Below are positions 17,364 through 26,737 of a stretch of DNA of 64,000 bases, one piece after another. The DNA lies in contig NZ_CP147846.1 of NCBI RefSeq assembly GCF_037327425.1, positions 2,418,001 to 2,482,000 on the forward strand, given 5' to 3'. Origin of the DNA: Rhodococcus sovatensis. GTDB taxonomy: Bacteria; Actinomycetota; Actinomycetes; Mycobacteriales; Mycobacteriaceae. The notes below the pieces were generated by a model. It worked only from the letters and a program-made list of their open reading frames with translations, made no database searches and had not been told where the DNA came from. The position numbers and the translations under genes are program-made. Each line of letters starts with the position of its first letter. Positions within the stretch are counted from its first letter, which is position 1.

Positions 17364-17859
17364 ATTTCTAGGCCCAGTAGCAGGTTTCGGGGTCACGTTC
17401 GCGACGATGTTCAAGAAGCCGGTCACCGAGAACTACCCGGAAGAGAAGACGCCGACGGCCGCGCGGTATCACGGGCGACACCAGCTCAATCGATACGCCG
17501 ACGGCCTGGAGAAGTGCATCGGCTGCGAACTGTGCGCCTGGGCATGCCCTGCCGATGCCATCTACGTCGAGGGCGCAGACAACACCGAGGAGGAGCGCTA
17601 CTCCCCAGGTGAGCGATACGGCCAGGTCTATCAGATCAACTACCTCCGGTGCATCGGCTGTGGATTGTGCATCGAGGCGTGCCCGACACGCGCACTGACG
17701 ATGACCAACGAATACGAACTCGCCGACGACAACCGCGCCGACCTCATCTACGAGAAGGACCGGTTACTCGCTCCGCTCGAACCCGGCATGGAACCCGCGC
17801 CACACGACATGGCCGAGAATGCAACGGCCGCGGACTACTACCGAGGAACGGTCCAGTGA
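17356..17859 (+). CDS. nuoI: NADH-quinone oxidoreductase subunit I
   Basis: A 167-aa ferredoxin-like subunit carrying two [4Fe-4S] clusters (N6a and N6b). Both eight-iron motifs are intact: CIGCELCAWACPADAI and CIGCGLCIEACPTRAL. It passes electrons from NuoG to NuoB. ATG 17356 has GAAGGAG upstream (inside nuoH) and gives the family-standard N terminus; the stop overlaps the nuoJ GTG. Confidence 0.97.
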   Translation: MPEFLGPVAGFGVTFATMFKKPVTENYPEEKTPTAARYHGRHQLNRYADGLEKCIGCELCAWACPADAIYVEGADNTEEERYSPGERYGQVYQINYLRCIGCGLCIEACPTRALTMTNEYELADDNRADLIYEKDRLLAPLEPGMEPAPHDMAENATAADYYRGTVQ

Positions 17860-18575
17860 CCACCTCGACGGCCGAGGCAGTCCAGTTCTGGCTACTCGGC
17901 GGGCTTGCCGTGATCGGGGCCGTCGCAATGGTCTGCGCGACGAAGGCTGTCTACTCGGCACTGTTCCTCGCGGTCACCATGATCATCCTCGCGGTCTTCT
18001 ACATTGCGCAGGGTGCCGTTTTCCTCGGCGTCGTGCAGGTCGTGGTCTATACGGGTGCAGTCATGATGCTGTTCTTGTTCGTGCTGATGCTCGTCGGTGT
18101 CGATTCCGCGGATTCGCTCACGGAGACCCTGAAAGGCCAGCGGTCCGCAGCTATTGCCGCCGGGATCGGATTCGGTCTAGTCGTCATCGGAGCAATCGGC
18201 AACGCATCGGTCCAGTCCGGCCGACCGGAGTTCGTCGGTCTCGACGAGGCGAACGCAGGCGGAAACGTCGAAGGCCTAGCCGAACTCATCTTCATCAAGT
18301 ACTTGTGGGCGTTCGAGCTCACCGGCGCACTGCTCATCATCGCGACAGTCGGGGCAATGGTTCTGGCCCACCGTGAACGGTTCGAGGAACGACAGGGCCA
18401 GCGTGAGTTGTCGATACAACGCTTCAAGGACGGCACTCACGTCACCCCGATGCCGAGTCCCGGCGTGTACGCACGCCACAACGCCGTCGATTGGCCTGCA
18501 CGCCTGCCCGACGGGTCACCGTCGGAACTGTCGGTGAATCCGATGCACCGAGGACATCGGGACGGTGAGATGTGA
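17856..18575 (+). CDS. nuoJ: NADH-quinone oxidoreductase subunit J
   Basis: A 239-aa membrane subunit with five predicted helices. The third helix segment VFLGVVQVVVYTGAVMMLFL is the most conserved stretch of NuoJ, with the flexible pi-bulge important for coupling. The C-terminal roughly 70 residues (after LAHRERFEERQG) are a hydrophilic extension usual in actinobacteria. GTG 17856 overlaps the nuoI stop, and its stop overlaps the nuoK GTG. Confidence 0.96.
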   Translation: MTTSTAEAVQFWLLGGLAVIGAVAMVCATKAVYSALFLAVTMIILAVFYIAQGAVFLGVVQVVVYTGAVMMLFLFVLMLVGVDSADSLTETLKGQRSAAIAAGIGFGLVVIGAIGNASVQSGRPEFVGLDEANAGGNVEGLAELIFIKYLWAFELTGALLIIATVGAMVLAHRERFEERQGQRELSIQRFKDGTHVTPMPSPGVYARHNAVDWPARLPDGSPSELSVNPMHRGHRDGEM

Positions 18576-18871
18576 ATCCGGAGAACTATCTCTATCTGTC
18601 GGTACTTCTGTTCTCGATCGGCGCGGCCGGGGTTCTACTTCGCCGCAACGCCATCGTTGTGTTCATGTGCATCGAGCTGATGCTCAACGCGGCGAACCTC
18701 GCATTCGTGACGTTCGCCCGCATGCACGGAAACCTGGAAGGACAAGTGTTCGCGTTCTTCACGATGGTGGTTGCGGCAGCCGAAGTCGTTGTTGGCCTTG
18801 CCATCATCATGACCATCTTCCGTACTCGCCGTTCGGCTTCCGTCGACGACGCCAACCTGCTGAAGAACTGA
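18572..18871 (+). CDS. nuoK: NADH-quinone oxidoreductase subunit K
   Basis: A 99-aa subunit with three transmembrane helices, homologous to MrpC. The two membrane-embedded acidic residues needed for proton translocation are in FMCIELMLNAANL and in VVAAAEVVVGLAI. GTG 18572 overlaps nuoJ, and nuoL starts 1 nt after the stop. Length matches the family. Confidence 0.97.
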   Translation: MNPENYLYLSVLLFSIGAAGVLLRRNAIVVFMCIELMLNAANLAFVTFARMHGNLEGQVFAFFTMVVAAAEVVVGLAIIMTIFRTRRSASVDDANLLKN

Positions 18872-18872
18872 C

Positions 18873-20753
18873 ATGAACGCCATCTGGATTCTCCCCGGAC
18901 TGCCGCTCGTCGGGGCCGTAGTGCTGCTCCTCGCCGGCCGGCGATCCGATCGCTTCGGCCACATCCTCGGCACAGTGATGTCGGGAGCAGCTTTCGCATT
19001 CGCGGTGATGCTGTTCCTCGACATGCTCTCTCGTAACGCCGACGACCGCGCAGTGTCGGACACCCTGTACAGCTGGGTTCCCGTCTCCGAGCTGCAAGTG
19101 GACTTCGGTTTTCGACTCGACCAGCTATCGATGTGTTTCGTACTACTGATCACCGGTGTAGGCACATTGATCCATGTGTACGCGATCGGGTACATGTCCA
19201 CCGATCCCGATCGGCGCAAATTCTTCGCGTATCTCAATCTGTTTCTCGCAGCAATGCTCCTGCTGGTTACCGCCGACAATTTCCTCGGCTTGTATGTCGG
19301 GTGGGAGGGTGTCGGCCTCGCCTCGTACCTGCTCATCGGGTTCTGGCAGCACAAGCCGTCCGCCGCCACTGCCGCGAAGAAGGCGTTCGTCGTCAATCGT
19401 GTCGGTGATATCGGACTGATGATCGCGCTGATGATCATGTTCGCGAACTTCGGGAGTGTGTCCTTCACCGACGTCTTCGCAGGGGTGGACAGTGCCTCTA
19501 CCGGCACGCTCACCGCCCTCGGATTCGTTCTCCTGCTTGCTGCATGCGGTAAGTCGGCGCAGGTTCCCCTGCAGAGCTGGCTCGGCGACGCCATGGAGGG
19601 ACCGACGCCAGTCTCAGCGCTCATCCACGCCGCCACCATGGTCACCGCCGGCGTCTACCTGATCGTGCGATCCGGTCCGATCTTCGAGGCAGCTCCAGCG
19701 GCGCAGACGGCCGTCGTGATCGTCGGCGCGGTCACCCTCCTGTTCGGCGCAATCATCGGCTGCGCCAAGGACGACATCAAGAAAGCACTCGCTGCATCGA
19801 CGATGAGCCAGATCGGCTACATGGTCCTCGCTGCCGGGCTCGGCCCCGCTGGATACACGTTCGCAATCATGCTGCTGCTCGCGCACGGTTTCTTCAAGGC
19901 GGGGCTCTTCCTCGGGGCTGGATCGGTGATGCACGGTATGAACGACGAAGTCGACATGCGCAAGTACGGCGGGCTGAGAACCGCAATGCCGATCACCTTC
20001 GTGACGTTCGGGCTCGGCTATCTGGCGATCATCGGCGTACCACCGTTTTCGGGCTTCTTTGCCAAGGACAAGATCATCGAGGTCGCATTCGGTGCGGGAG
20101 GCTTGCAGGGTGCCGCGCTCGGTGTCATCACATTGGCCGGTGCCGGACTCACCGCGTTCTACATGACGCGTGTGATGCTGATGACCTTCTTCGGTACGCC
20201 GCGGTGGGAATCCGGTGCGCATCCACACGAATCGCCCTCGATCATGACCGGGCCGATGATGGTTCTCGCTGTCGGTTCGGTTGCCGCGGGAGCATTGTTC
20301 ACTCTCGGTGGATCATTGACGCACTGGCTGGAGCCTGTGGTCGGTGAGGCCGAGGAGGCACACGCAATTCCCGCGTGGGTGGTGACGGTACTGGCGCTCT
20401 CCGTCGTCGCCATCGGAGTTGCGTTCGCGTACAACCGATATGCGCGCACTCCGGTACCCGCGCTCGCGCCCGAATCGGTGTCGGCTCTCACATCGGCAGC
20501 ACGAGCAGATCTCTACGGTGACGCCGTGAACGAAGCTGTGCTGATGCGACCAGGGGTGAAGCTGACCCGCGCAACCGAACGATTCGACGAGATCGCCGTT
20601 TCAGGTGTCACTCGGGGTGTGACGACGGGTCTCGCCGGCTTGTCCATACGAATCCGGAGGCTACAGACGGGTTACGTGCGCTCGTACGCACTCACGATGC
20701 TCGCGGGTACGGCTGTCGTCCTCGCCATGATGTTGGCGGTGATGGTGTGGTGA
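18873..20753 (+). CDS. nuoL: NADH-quinone oxidoreductase subunit L
   Basis: A 626-aa antiporter-like proton-pumping subunit with about 16 helices, the most distal in the membrane arm. LGLYVGWEGVGLASYLLIGF contains the conserved Glu, LQSWLGDAMEGPTPVSALIH the key Lys/His region, and the C terminus forms the long lateral helix and its anchor. ATG 18873 follows nuoK by 1 nt. The stop overlaps the start of nuoM. Confidence 0.97.
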   Translation: MNAIWILPGLPLVGAVVLLLAGRRSDRFGHILGTVMSGAAFAFAVMLFLDMLSRNADDRAVSDTLYSWVPVSELQVDFGFRLDQLSMCFVLLITGVGTLIHVYAIGYMSTDPDRRKFFAYLNLFLAAMLLLVTADNFLGLYVGWEGVGLASYLLIGFWQHKPSAATAAKKAFVVNRVGDIGLMIALMIMFANFGSVSFTDVFAGVDSASTGTLTALGFVLLLAACGKSAQVPLQSWLGDAMEGPTPVSALIHAATMVTAGVYLIVRSGPIFEAAPAAQTAVVIVGAVTLLFGAIIGCAKDDIKKALAASTMSQIGYMVLAAGLGPAGYTFAIMLLLAHGFFKAGLFLGAGSVMHGMNDEVDMRKYGGLRTAMPITFVTFGLGYLAIIGVPPFSGFFAKDKIIEVAFGAGGLQGAALGVITLAGAGLTAFYMTRVMLMTFFGTPRWESGAHPHESPSIMTGPMMVLAVGSVAAGALFTLGGSLTHWLEPVVGEAEEAHAIPAWVVTVLALSVVAIGVAFAYNRYARTPVPALAPESVSALTSAARADLYGDAVNEAVLMRPGVKLTRATERFDEIAVSGVTRGVTTGLAGLSIRIRRLQTGYVRSYALTMLAGTAVVLAMMLAVMVW

Positions 20754-22246
20754 CCGACTTTCCGTGGTTGACGACGCTCTGGTTGTTGCCGGTGATCGGC
20801 GCTGTGCTGACGCTCGTGACTCCGCGGTCACGGCCCCAGCTCGCAAAGACCTGCGCACTGTCTGCGTCGCTGGTGACGCTCGCCGTCGCGATCGTCCTCG
20901 TCGTGCAGTTCGATCCCGGCGGGGAGAACTATCAGTTCGTCGAATCACACTGGTGGATAGAATCTTTCGGAGCACGATACGAACTCGGCGTCGACGGCAT
21001 TGCATTGGTTCTCGTTCTGCTGACCGCTGTGCTCCTTCCGCTGCTACTGGTGGCCGGATGGAACGATCCACGATTGGGCGAGTCGGCACACGTGTACGTC
21101 GCGTCGATACTGATCGTCGAGTCGATGGTGCTGATGTCTTTCTGCGCTCTCGACGTACTGCTGTTCTACGTGTTCTTCGAAGCGATGCTCATTCCGATGT
21201 ATTTCCTGATCGGCGGATTCGGTGGCCCAGGGCGAGCCGCAGCTGCGGTGAAGTTCCTGCTCTACAACCTCGTAGGCGGACTGGTCATGCTCGCTGCCGT
21301 GATCGGGTTGTACGTCGTCGTCGGAACCTTCTCGTTCCGGGAGATATCAGTCATGGCAGCGAACGAAGGACTCGATGTCAGTCCAGGCGTACTCAATGCG
21401 CTGTTCCTGGGCTTCATGTTCGCATTCGCCGTCAAAGCGCCACTGTGGCCGTTCCATTCGTGGCTTCCCGATGCCGCTGTCGAGTCGACGCCCGCCACCG
21501 CGGTCCTGATGATGGCGGTGGTCGACAAGGTCGGAACGTTCGCCATGCTCCGATACTGTCTGCAACTGTTCCCGGAGTCCTCGCGATACTTCGCGCCGGT
21601 GATCGTCACGCTCGCCGTGGTCGGCATCGTCTACGGCGCTGTTCTCGCGATCGCGCAGACCGACGTCATGAGACTGATCGCGTATACATCCATCTCGCAT
21701 TTCGGATTCATCATCCTCGGCATCTTCGCCATGACGAGCCAGGGTCAGGCAGGTTCGGCGCTGTACATGGTGAACCACGGAATCTCGACCGCTGCACTCT
21801 TCCTGGTGGCCGGCTTCCTGGTGTCTCGCCGAGGCACCCGCGTCATCGCGCACTACGGCGGCGTTCAAAAGGTTGCGCCCGTTCTCGCCGGCACTTTTCT
21901 CGTCGCCGGTCTCGCTACACTCTCGCTACCCGGCCTGGCACCGTTCGTCAGCGAATTCCTGGTGCTGATAGGGACATTCGCGAAGTACCACGTCGCGGCG
22001 GTAGTGGCATCGTCCGCGCTCGTACTGTCGGCGATCTATGTTCTGTGGCTCTACCAACGAGTGATGACGGGCCCACGGCGCGCCGAGAACGACGGCATGA
22101 AAGACCTCGTTCCGCGTGAGCTTGCGGTCATGGCGCCGTTGATCGCACTGCTGATCATTCTCGGTGTCTACCCCAAGCCCCTGCTGGACATCGTCTCACC
22201 CGCTGTGGAGACGACGATCACCGCAGTCGAGACCGGAGGCCCATGA
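20750..22246 (+). CDS. nuoM: NADH-quinone oxidoreductase subunit M
   Basis: A 498-aa antiporter-like subunit with 14 helices. YVFFEAMLIPMYFLIGGFGG contains the conserved Glu of helix 5 and KAPLWPFHSWLPDAAVESTP the Lys and broken-helix region. GTG 20750 is chosen because its GTGA overlap with the nuoL stop matches the pattern of the operon; GTG 20747, one codon upstream, is equally possible. The stop overlaps the nuoN ATG. Confidence 0.97.
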   Translation: MTDFPWLTTLWLLPVIGAVLTLVTPRSRPQLAKTCALSASLVTLAVAIVLVVQFDPGGENYQFVESHWWIESFGARYELGVDGIALVLVLLTAVLLPLLLVAGWNDPRLGESAHVYVASILIVESMVLMSFCALDVLLFYVFFEAMLIPMYFLIGGFGGPGRAAAAVKFLLYNLVGGLVMLAAVIGLYVVVGTFSFREISVMAANEGLDVSPGVLNALFLGFMFAFAVKAPLWPFHSWLPDAAVESTPATAVLMMAVVDKVGTFAMLRYCLQLFPESSRYFAPVIVTLAVVGIVYGAVLAIAQTDVMRLIAYTSISHFGFIILGIFAMTSQGQAGSALYMVNHGISTAALFLVAGFLVSRRGTRVIAHYGGVQKVAPVLAGTFLVAGLATLSLPGLAPFVSEFLVLIGTFAKYHVAAVVASSALVLSAIYVLWLYQRVMTGPRRAENDGMKDLVPRELAVMAPLIALLIILGVYPKPLLDIVSPAVETTITAVETGGP

Positions 22247-23802
22247 TGAACGACGGCATCCTCACCGCGCCGAGTATCGAGTACGGACTGTTGTCACCGA
22301 TGCTGATCGTGTTCGCTGTCGGGCTGATCGGAGTGTTGGTCGAAGCGTTCGCGCCGTCCTCGATTCGCTACCGACTCCAGATGACACTCGCCCTCGGCGG
22401 AACCGTCGGCGCGCTCGCGGCAGTAGTGGCAGTTGCCGTGGCCGAGTCCGGATCGCCGGGAACACGCGCCGCCATGGGCGCAGTGGCCATCGACAAACCG
22501 ACGTTGTTTCTGCAGGGAACGCTGCTGCTCGTCGCAGTGCCATCGCTGCTGATGGTCGGAGAGCGCTCGCTGGAGAGAACGCATGCCGATGCCTTTGCGC
22601 CCCAGGCGTCGGCCGTCCCCGGCAGCCTCGCTGAGCGCCAAGCATCACAGGCGGGGGCAGCACTGACCGAAGTGTTTCCCCTGACGATGTTCGCGCTCGG
22701 CGGACTTCTCCTCTTTCCCGCTTCGAACGACCTTCTGACGATGTTCGTCGCGCTGGAAGTGTTCTCTCTGCCGCTCTACCTGCTGTGCGGACTGGCACGA
22801 CGGCGCCGCCTTTTGTCGCAGGAAGCTGCGATGAAGTACTTCCTCCTCGGCGCATTCTCGTCGGCGTTCTTCCTCTTCGGCACCGCGATGCTCTACGGGT
22901 ATGCGGGCACGCTCGAGTTCGGTGCCATCGGCGACGCCATCGCGATCGGTTCAGGCAACGACGTACTTGCCGTCCTGGGCACTGCGCTCGTCGGTGTCGG
23001 CCTGTTGTTCAAAGTCGGGGCCATTCCGTTCCACTCCTGGATTCCCGATGTCTATCAGGGCGCGCCGACGCCGATCACTGCGTTCATGGCCGCCGCAACG
23101 AAGATCGCCGCCTTCGGAGCAATGGTGCGCCTGTTCTACGTGGCCCTGCCCGGACTGCGAGACGACTGGCGCCCGGCATTGTGGGCGGTTGCCATCGTCA
23201 CGATGCTGATCGGTGCCGTCCTCGCTGTCACTCAGACCGACATCAAACGCATGCTCGCTTACTCCTCGATCACGCACGCGGGGTTCATACTCACCGGACT
23301 CATCGCCTTCGACACCCAGGGCCTTGCTGCAATCCTGTTCTACCTGTTCGTATACGGGTTCACCACGGTATCCGCGTTCGCGATCGTGACCGTGGTGCGC
23401 GACGACGACGGCGAAGTAACCGAGCTTGCGCGCTGGGCCGGGATCGGACGCCGATCACCCGTGATCGCCGCCGCATTCGCGTTGATTCTGCTTTCCTTCG
23501 CCGGAATACCGCTGACGGGCGGATTCATCGGGAAGCTCGCCGTATTCCAGGCGGCAGCCGAGAACGGCGCTACCCCTCTCGTCATCGTCGGCGTGCTGAG
23601 CAGCGCGATCGCCGCTGTCTTCTACGTGCGTGTCGTCGTGCTGATGTTCTTCTCGGACGCCGACGACAGCCCTACCGTCGTCGCCCCCGGGCCCGCAACG
23701 TCCCTCGCCATCGGCCTCGGCGTGCTCACGACTGTCGCGTTCGGTGTGTTTCCGCAACCACTACTGAGCATGGCGGAGAGCGCGGCTGTGTTCGTCCGTT
23801 GA
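22243..23802 (+). CDS. nuoN: NADH-quinone oxidoreductase subunit N
   Basis: A 519-aa antiporter-like subunit, last gene of the operon. FVALEVFSLPLYLLCGLARR and VGAIPFHSWIPDVYQGAPTP hold the conserved Glu and Lys of the proton path. A roughly 40-residue hydrophilic loop (after ERSLERTHADAF) is larger than in enteric NuoN. Two adjacent ATG codons (22243, 22246) are possible; the first overlaps the nuoM stop. No clear intrinsic terminator is seen in the 121-nt gap downstream. Confidence 0.97.
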   Translation: MMNDGILTAPSIEYGLLSPMLIVFAVGLIGVLVEAFAPSSIRYRLQMTLALGGTVGALAAVVAVAVAESGSPGTRAAMGAVAIDKPTLFLQGTLLLVAVPSLLMVGERSLERTHADAFAPQASAVPGSLAERQASQAGAALTEVFPLTMFALGGLLLFPASNDLLTMFVALEVFSLPLYLLCGLARRRRLLSQEAAMKYFLLGAFSSAFFLFGTAMLYGYAGTLEFGAIGDAIAIGSGNDVLAVLGTALVGVGLLFKVGAIPFHSWIPDVYQGAPTPITAFMAAATKIAAFGAMVRLFYVALPGLRDDWRPALWAVAIVTMLIGAVLAVTQTDIKRMLAYSSITHAGFILTGLIAFDTQGLAAILFYLFVYGFTTVSAFAIVTVVRDDDGEVTELARWAGIGRRSPVIAAAFALILLSFAGIPLTGGFIGKLAVFQAAAENGATPLVIVGVLSSAIAAVFYVRVVVLMFFSDADDSPTVVAPGPATSLAIGLGVLTTVAFGVFPQPLLSMAESAAVFVR

Positions 23803-23923
23803 CGATGCCGGGTTCGTAGCCGATCCGATCATAGGCTTCCCGACCGAACAGTCTCCCCCTCTGGTTCAATGGACTATCGAACTACCGCGTATCACTTCGC
23901 TCGGGGAGTGCAGAGGCCCATCG

Positions 23924-25012
23924 ATGAACGCGTTGCGCGAGTGGTGGTCGCAGCCGACCGATTACACGTGGAACGTCGCGTATGCCCAGTCACATCCAAT
24001 ACTCCGCCGAACAAAGGTCGCAATAGGCGTGTGCTGTTGGGCCTACGGCCTCGTCTGCGTGCTTGCGCTCATCACTCCCGTCCTGTCACCGGGCTGGCTG
24101 CCGCCCGCAGTCGTCGGAGTCTTTGCCCTCAGCACCGTCGTCGTCGGGTTCAGGTGGGTTTGTCGCCCTTGGCCCACGTACCGGGGCTCACTCATGTTCA
24201 TCGCGTACGCGGAAGTCGGCGTCACAAGCGTGCTGATTGCTCTCGAAGATCCGCAGGTCGCGATGCTGTGCGCGGCACTTCTCGGTGTCGTGGGCAACTA
24301 CCTCGCGGGTTTCCACAACACGACTGTGTTCGTGGCTCACCAAGTGTGGGCGTTGGCAACCTGCGGCGTCCTTTACGCCCAATCGCTGCTGTACACCGAT
24401 GTTCCGGCCGGCCAGAGCACGGCGTACCTCATCGTTCTCGTGATGGTCCTCGTCACCTCGCCGGTCCTGACGCAGGCATATCTGACGTTCCTCAGGCGGG
24501 ACGCCGTCGTTGCGCATTTCGATCCGTTGACCGGACTTCGTAACCGTCGTGGGCTCGAATCTGCGGTCGACTCGCTGTTCGACGATGTATCGACCATTGC
24601 GGTACTCGTCGCCGACCTCGACAACTTCAAGTCGGTCAACGACAACTTCGGACACAGCTTCGGCGATGACGTGCTTCGGGGAACGGCAGAAACCTTGAAC
24701 CGGTTCTTCCCCGCGCCCGCAATCACTGCACGGACCGGCGGCGAGGAATTCGTCGTCGTGACTACCGATTCCCTCGACAAGGCTTCGATCGCTGCCGAGC
24801 AACTCAGGCAACAAATCCCCGAGTGCAATACAGCCGGACACACGACGACGAGCATCGGTATTCACTATCGAAGCGTGGTGTCTCAGCCGATCAGCGCTCT
24901 GCTCGGCGAGCTGCTCGACAGCGCGGATGCAGCGATGTACGAGGCCAAGCGCCGCGGCGGCAACTCCGTGGTGATCGACAACACTGACGACGAGGTACGT
25001 TTCACGTCGTGA
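23924..25012 (+). CDS. Membrane-bound diguanylate cyclase (GGDEF)
   Basis: A 362-aa protein that probably makes cyclic di-GMP. Residues about 30-190 contain roughly six hydrophobic helices forming a membrane sensor; the C-terminal GGDEF domain begins at HFDPLTGLRNRRGLE, has the metal-binding Asp in VLVADLDNFKSVND and the active-site loop TGGEEFV. The allosteric I-site (RxxD shortly before GGEEF) is absent: the corresponding stretch is FPAPAITAR. No EAL or HD-GYP partner is in the window. ATG 23924 has AGAGG about 8 nt upstream. It is 121 nt after nuoN, so it may have its own promoter. Its last codons overlap the next small gene. Confidence 0.92.
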   Translation: MNALREWWSQPTDYTWNVAYAQSHPILRRTKVAIGVCCWAYGLVCVLALITPVLSPGWLPPAVVGVFALSTVVVGFRWVCRPWPTYRGSLMFIAYAEVGVTSVLIALEDPQVAMLCAALLGVVGNYLAGFHNTTVFVAHQVWALATCGVLYAQSLLYTDVPAGQSTAYLIVLVMVLVTSPVLTQAYLTFLRRDAVVAHFDPLTGLRNRRGLESAVDSLFDDVSTIAVLVADLDNFKSVNDNFGHSFGDDVLRGTAETLNRFFPAPAITARTGGEEFVVVTTDSLDKASIAAEQLRQQIPECNTAGHTTTSIGIHYRSVVSQPISALLGELLDSADAAMYEAKRRGGNSVVIDNTDDEVRFTS

Positions 25013-25218
25013 TGGCCCATGATGGAGGAATGAGTTCGAACGAACTCTTCGGAGGTCCGAAGAGAATTCTGTCAGTTGTCGCCGTGATCGTCGTCGTAGC
25101 CGTTCTGGCCGCACTCGCCACCCTCCTCGTGCGCCACCTGTTGGGCCCACCGGAGGGCCAGTCACCGTACGAATCGACCTCCAGTAGTGTGACCTGCACA
25201 ACACCGCCTCCGAGCTAG
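25009..25218 (+). CDS. Small single-span membrane protein
   Basis: A 69-aa product with a short hydrophilic N terminus, one strong transmembrane helix (about residues 20-43, ILSVVAVIVVVAVLAALATL) and a Pro/Ser/Thr-rich tail ending CTTPPPS. GTG 25009 overlaps the stop of the diguanylate cyclase gene, which favours coupled translation; ATG 25030 is an alternative. I do not recognise a family. It could be a partner of the cyclase or an independent small envelope protein. Confidence 0.5.
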   Translation: MMAHDGGMSSNELFGGPKRILSVVAVIVVVAVLAALATLLVRHLLGPPEGQSPYESTSSSVTCTTPPPS

Positions 25219-25271
25219 GCCGCTTCGAGCTGGGAAAACACTGAACCGGCCACGGCCGAGATGTCCGTTAT

Positions 25272-26051
25272 TTGGTTCTAGCTACCCCGATCACGGATCA
25301 TACGAGCGTGACTTATCCCAGCGGCGCTCCGAAGACGACCGTTGTCGTACCCACGTACAACGAACGCGAGAACCTCCCCAAGCTCGTGGGCATGCTCGCA
25401 GACTTGAAACTGGAGAACCTCCATGTTCTCGTCGTGGACGACAACTCTCCGGACGGCACCGGAAAAATCGCCGACGAGATGGCGGAATCAGGTTCGACTC
25501 CGCCGGTGAGCGTGCTACACCGCACCGAGAAGAACGGCCTCGGCCGGGCGTACGTAGCGGGGATGACCCGCGCTCTGTCCGACGGTGCCGACATCGTCGT
25601 GCAGATGGACGCCGACCTTTCGCATCCCGCCGACGTCATTCCGTTGATGATCCGGACCCTCAGCGAGACCGACGCCGCTGTGGTGCTCGGATCCCGCTAC
25701 GTACCGGGTGGCGCAGTGGCGAGCGACTGGCCCTGGCATCGGAAGGCTCTCTCCGCCTGGGCCAACTTCTACGTCAACACGATTCTTCGACTGAAGGTCA
25801 AGGATGCGACTGCGGGCTTCAAGGCGTGGCATGCCTCCACGCTGCGCGCTATCGACGTCACCTCGGTCGAGAGCAACGGCTACGCATTCCAGGTCGAGAT
25901 GAACTACCGAACGGTCCGCCAGGGTCTCGAGATCGCCGAGGTGCCGATTCGCTTCGAGGAACGCAACGATGGCGAGTCGAAGATGAGCTTGTCCGTCCAA
26001 CTCGAATCGGCACTCGTGCCGTGGAAGTTGTTGATGAGCCGCAAAGGCTGA
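25272..26051 (+). CDS. ppm1: Polyprenol monophosphomannose synthase (Ppm1 catalytic domain)
   Basis: A GT2-family enzyme that transfers mannose from GDP-mannose to polyprenyl phosphate on the inner face of the membrane, providing the donor for lipoarabinomannan, lipomannan and protein mannosylation. TTVVVPTYNERENLPKLVGM, VVDDNSPDGTG, QMDADLSHPAD (the DxD metal site) and VVLGSRYVPGG are the DPM-synthase motifs. It is a stand-alone catalytic domain (about 247-259 aa), not fused to an apolipoprotein N-acyltransferase as in M. tuberculosis Ppm1. TTG 25272 or GTG 25308 could be the start; neither has a strong ribosome-binding site. Its stop abuts the stop of the convergent acyltransferase gene. 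Confidence 0.92.
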   Translation: MVLATPITDHTSVTYPSGAPKTTVVVPTYNERENLPKLVGMLADLKLENLHVLVVDDNSPDGTGKIADEMAESGSTPPVSVLHRTEKNGLGRAYVAGMTRALSDGADIVVQMDADLSHPADVIPLMIRTLSETDAAVVLGSRYVPGGAVASDWPWHRKALSAWANFYVNTILRLKVKDATAGFKAWHASTLRAIDVTSVESNGYAFQVEMNYRTVRQGLEIAEVPIRFEERNDGESKMSLSVQLESALVPWKLLMSRKG

Positions 26052-26723
26052 TCAGGCCGCCTTCGCCTTTGCAGCGTAGGTGTCGACGTACTCTTGCCCG
26101 GACAGATCCATCAGGGCTGACATGACCTGGTCCGTTGCCGACCGTACGACCGCGTGATGCGCGGACAACTCGCGGTAACGTGAGAAGTCGAGCGCTGGAC
26201 CGAATCTGACGACGATCTTCGCCGGACGCCACATGCGAGTGCCGACCGGGTTGAACTTCTCGGTACCGAACATCACAACCGGCACAACCGGTGCCCCTGA
26301 TTCGAGGGCGACCCGCGCCATTCCGGTCTTGCCCTTGTAGAGCCGACCGTCAGGCGACCGGGTTCCCTCGGGATAGATTGCCCAGATCCCGTTGTCGGCC
26401 AGTATCTTTCGCGCCGCATCCAATGCTGCGTCTCCGGCGCCACCGCCGGATCTGTCCACCGGAACCTGGCCGGCGCTGGTGTAGAACCAGCGAATGAACC
26501 GCCCTTTGATTCCTCCGCCTTCGAAGTACTCGCTCTTCGCCACGAACCTGATCCGGCGCTTGACAACGAGAACCAGGAAGAACGAATCGACCACGGTCAG
26601 ATGATTGCCGGCCAAGACGATGGGCCCAGATTCCGGTAGATGGTGAGCACCTTCGACCCGAGGCCTTCCCAGAACGCGGAGTATGGGTCCGATGAGCACG
26701 TACTTGAATATCCAGTACCACAT
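26052..26723 (-). CDS. 1-acylglycerol-3-phosphate acyltransferase family protein (PlsC-like)
   Basis: A 223-aa membrane-associated acyltransferase. NHLTVVDSF is the NHx4D catalytic motif and IYPEGTRSPDGRLYKGKTG the substrate-binding EGTRS block; VPVVMFGTEKFNP is the third conserved strand. It probably acylates lysophosphatidic acid or a related lysophospholipid. ATG 26723 (MWYWIFKYVLIGPI) is the usual N terminus; an in-frame TTG at 26768 is possible but falls in a hairpin. It follows pepR on the same strand by about 60 nt. Confidence 0.88.
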   Translation of the reverse strand: MWYWIFKYVLIGPILRVLGRPRVEGAHHLPESGPIVLAGNHLTVVDSFFLVLVVKRRIRFVAKSEYFEGGGIKGRFIRWFYTSAGQVPVDRSGGGAGDAALDAARKILADNGIWAIYPEGTRSPDGRLYKGKTGMARVALESGAPVVPVVMFGTEKFNPVGTRMWRPAKIVVRFGPALDFSRYRELSAHHAVVRSATDQVMSALMDLSGQEYVDTYAAKAKAA

Positions 26724-26737
26724 GTGGAACCCCACTC

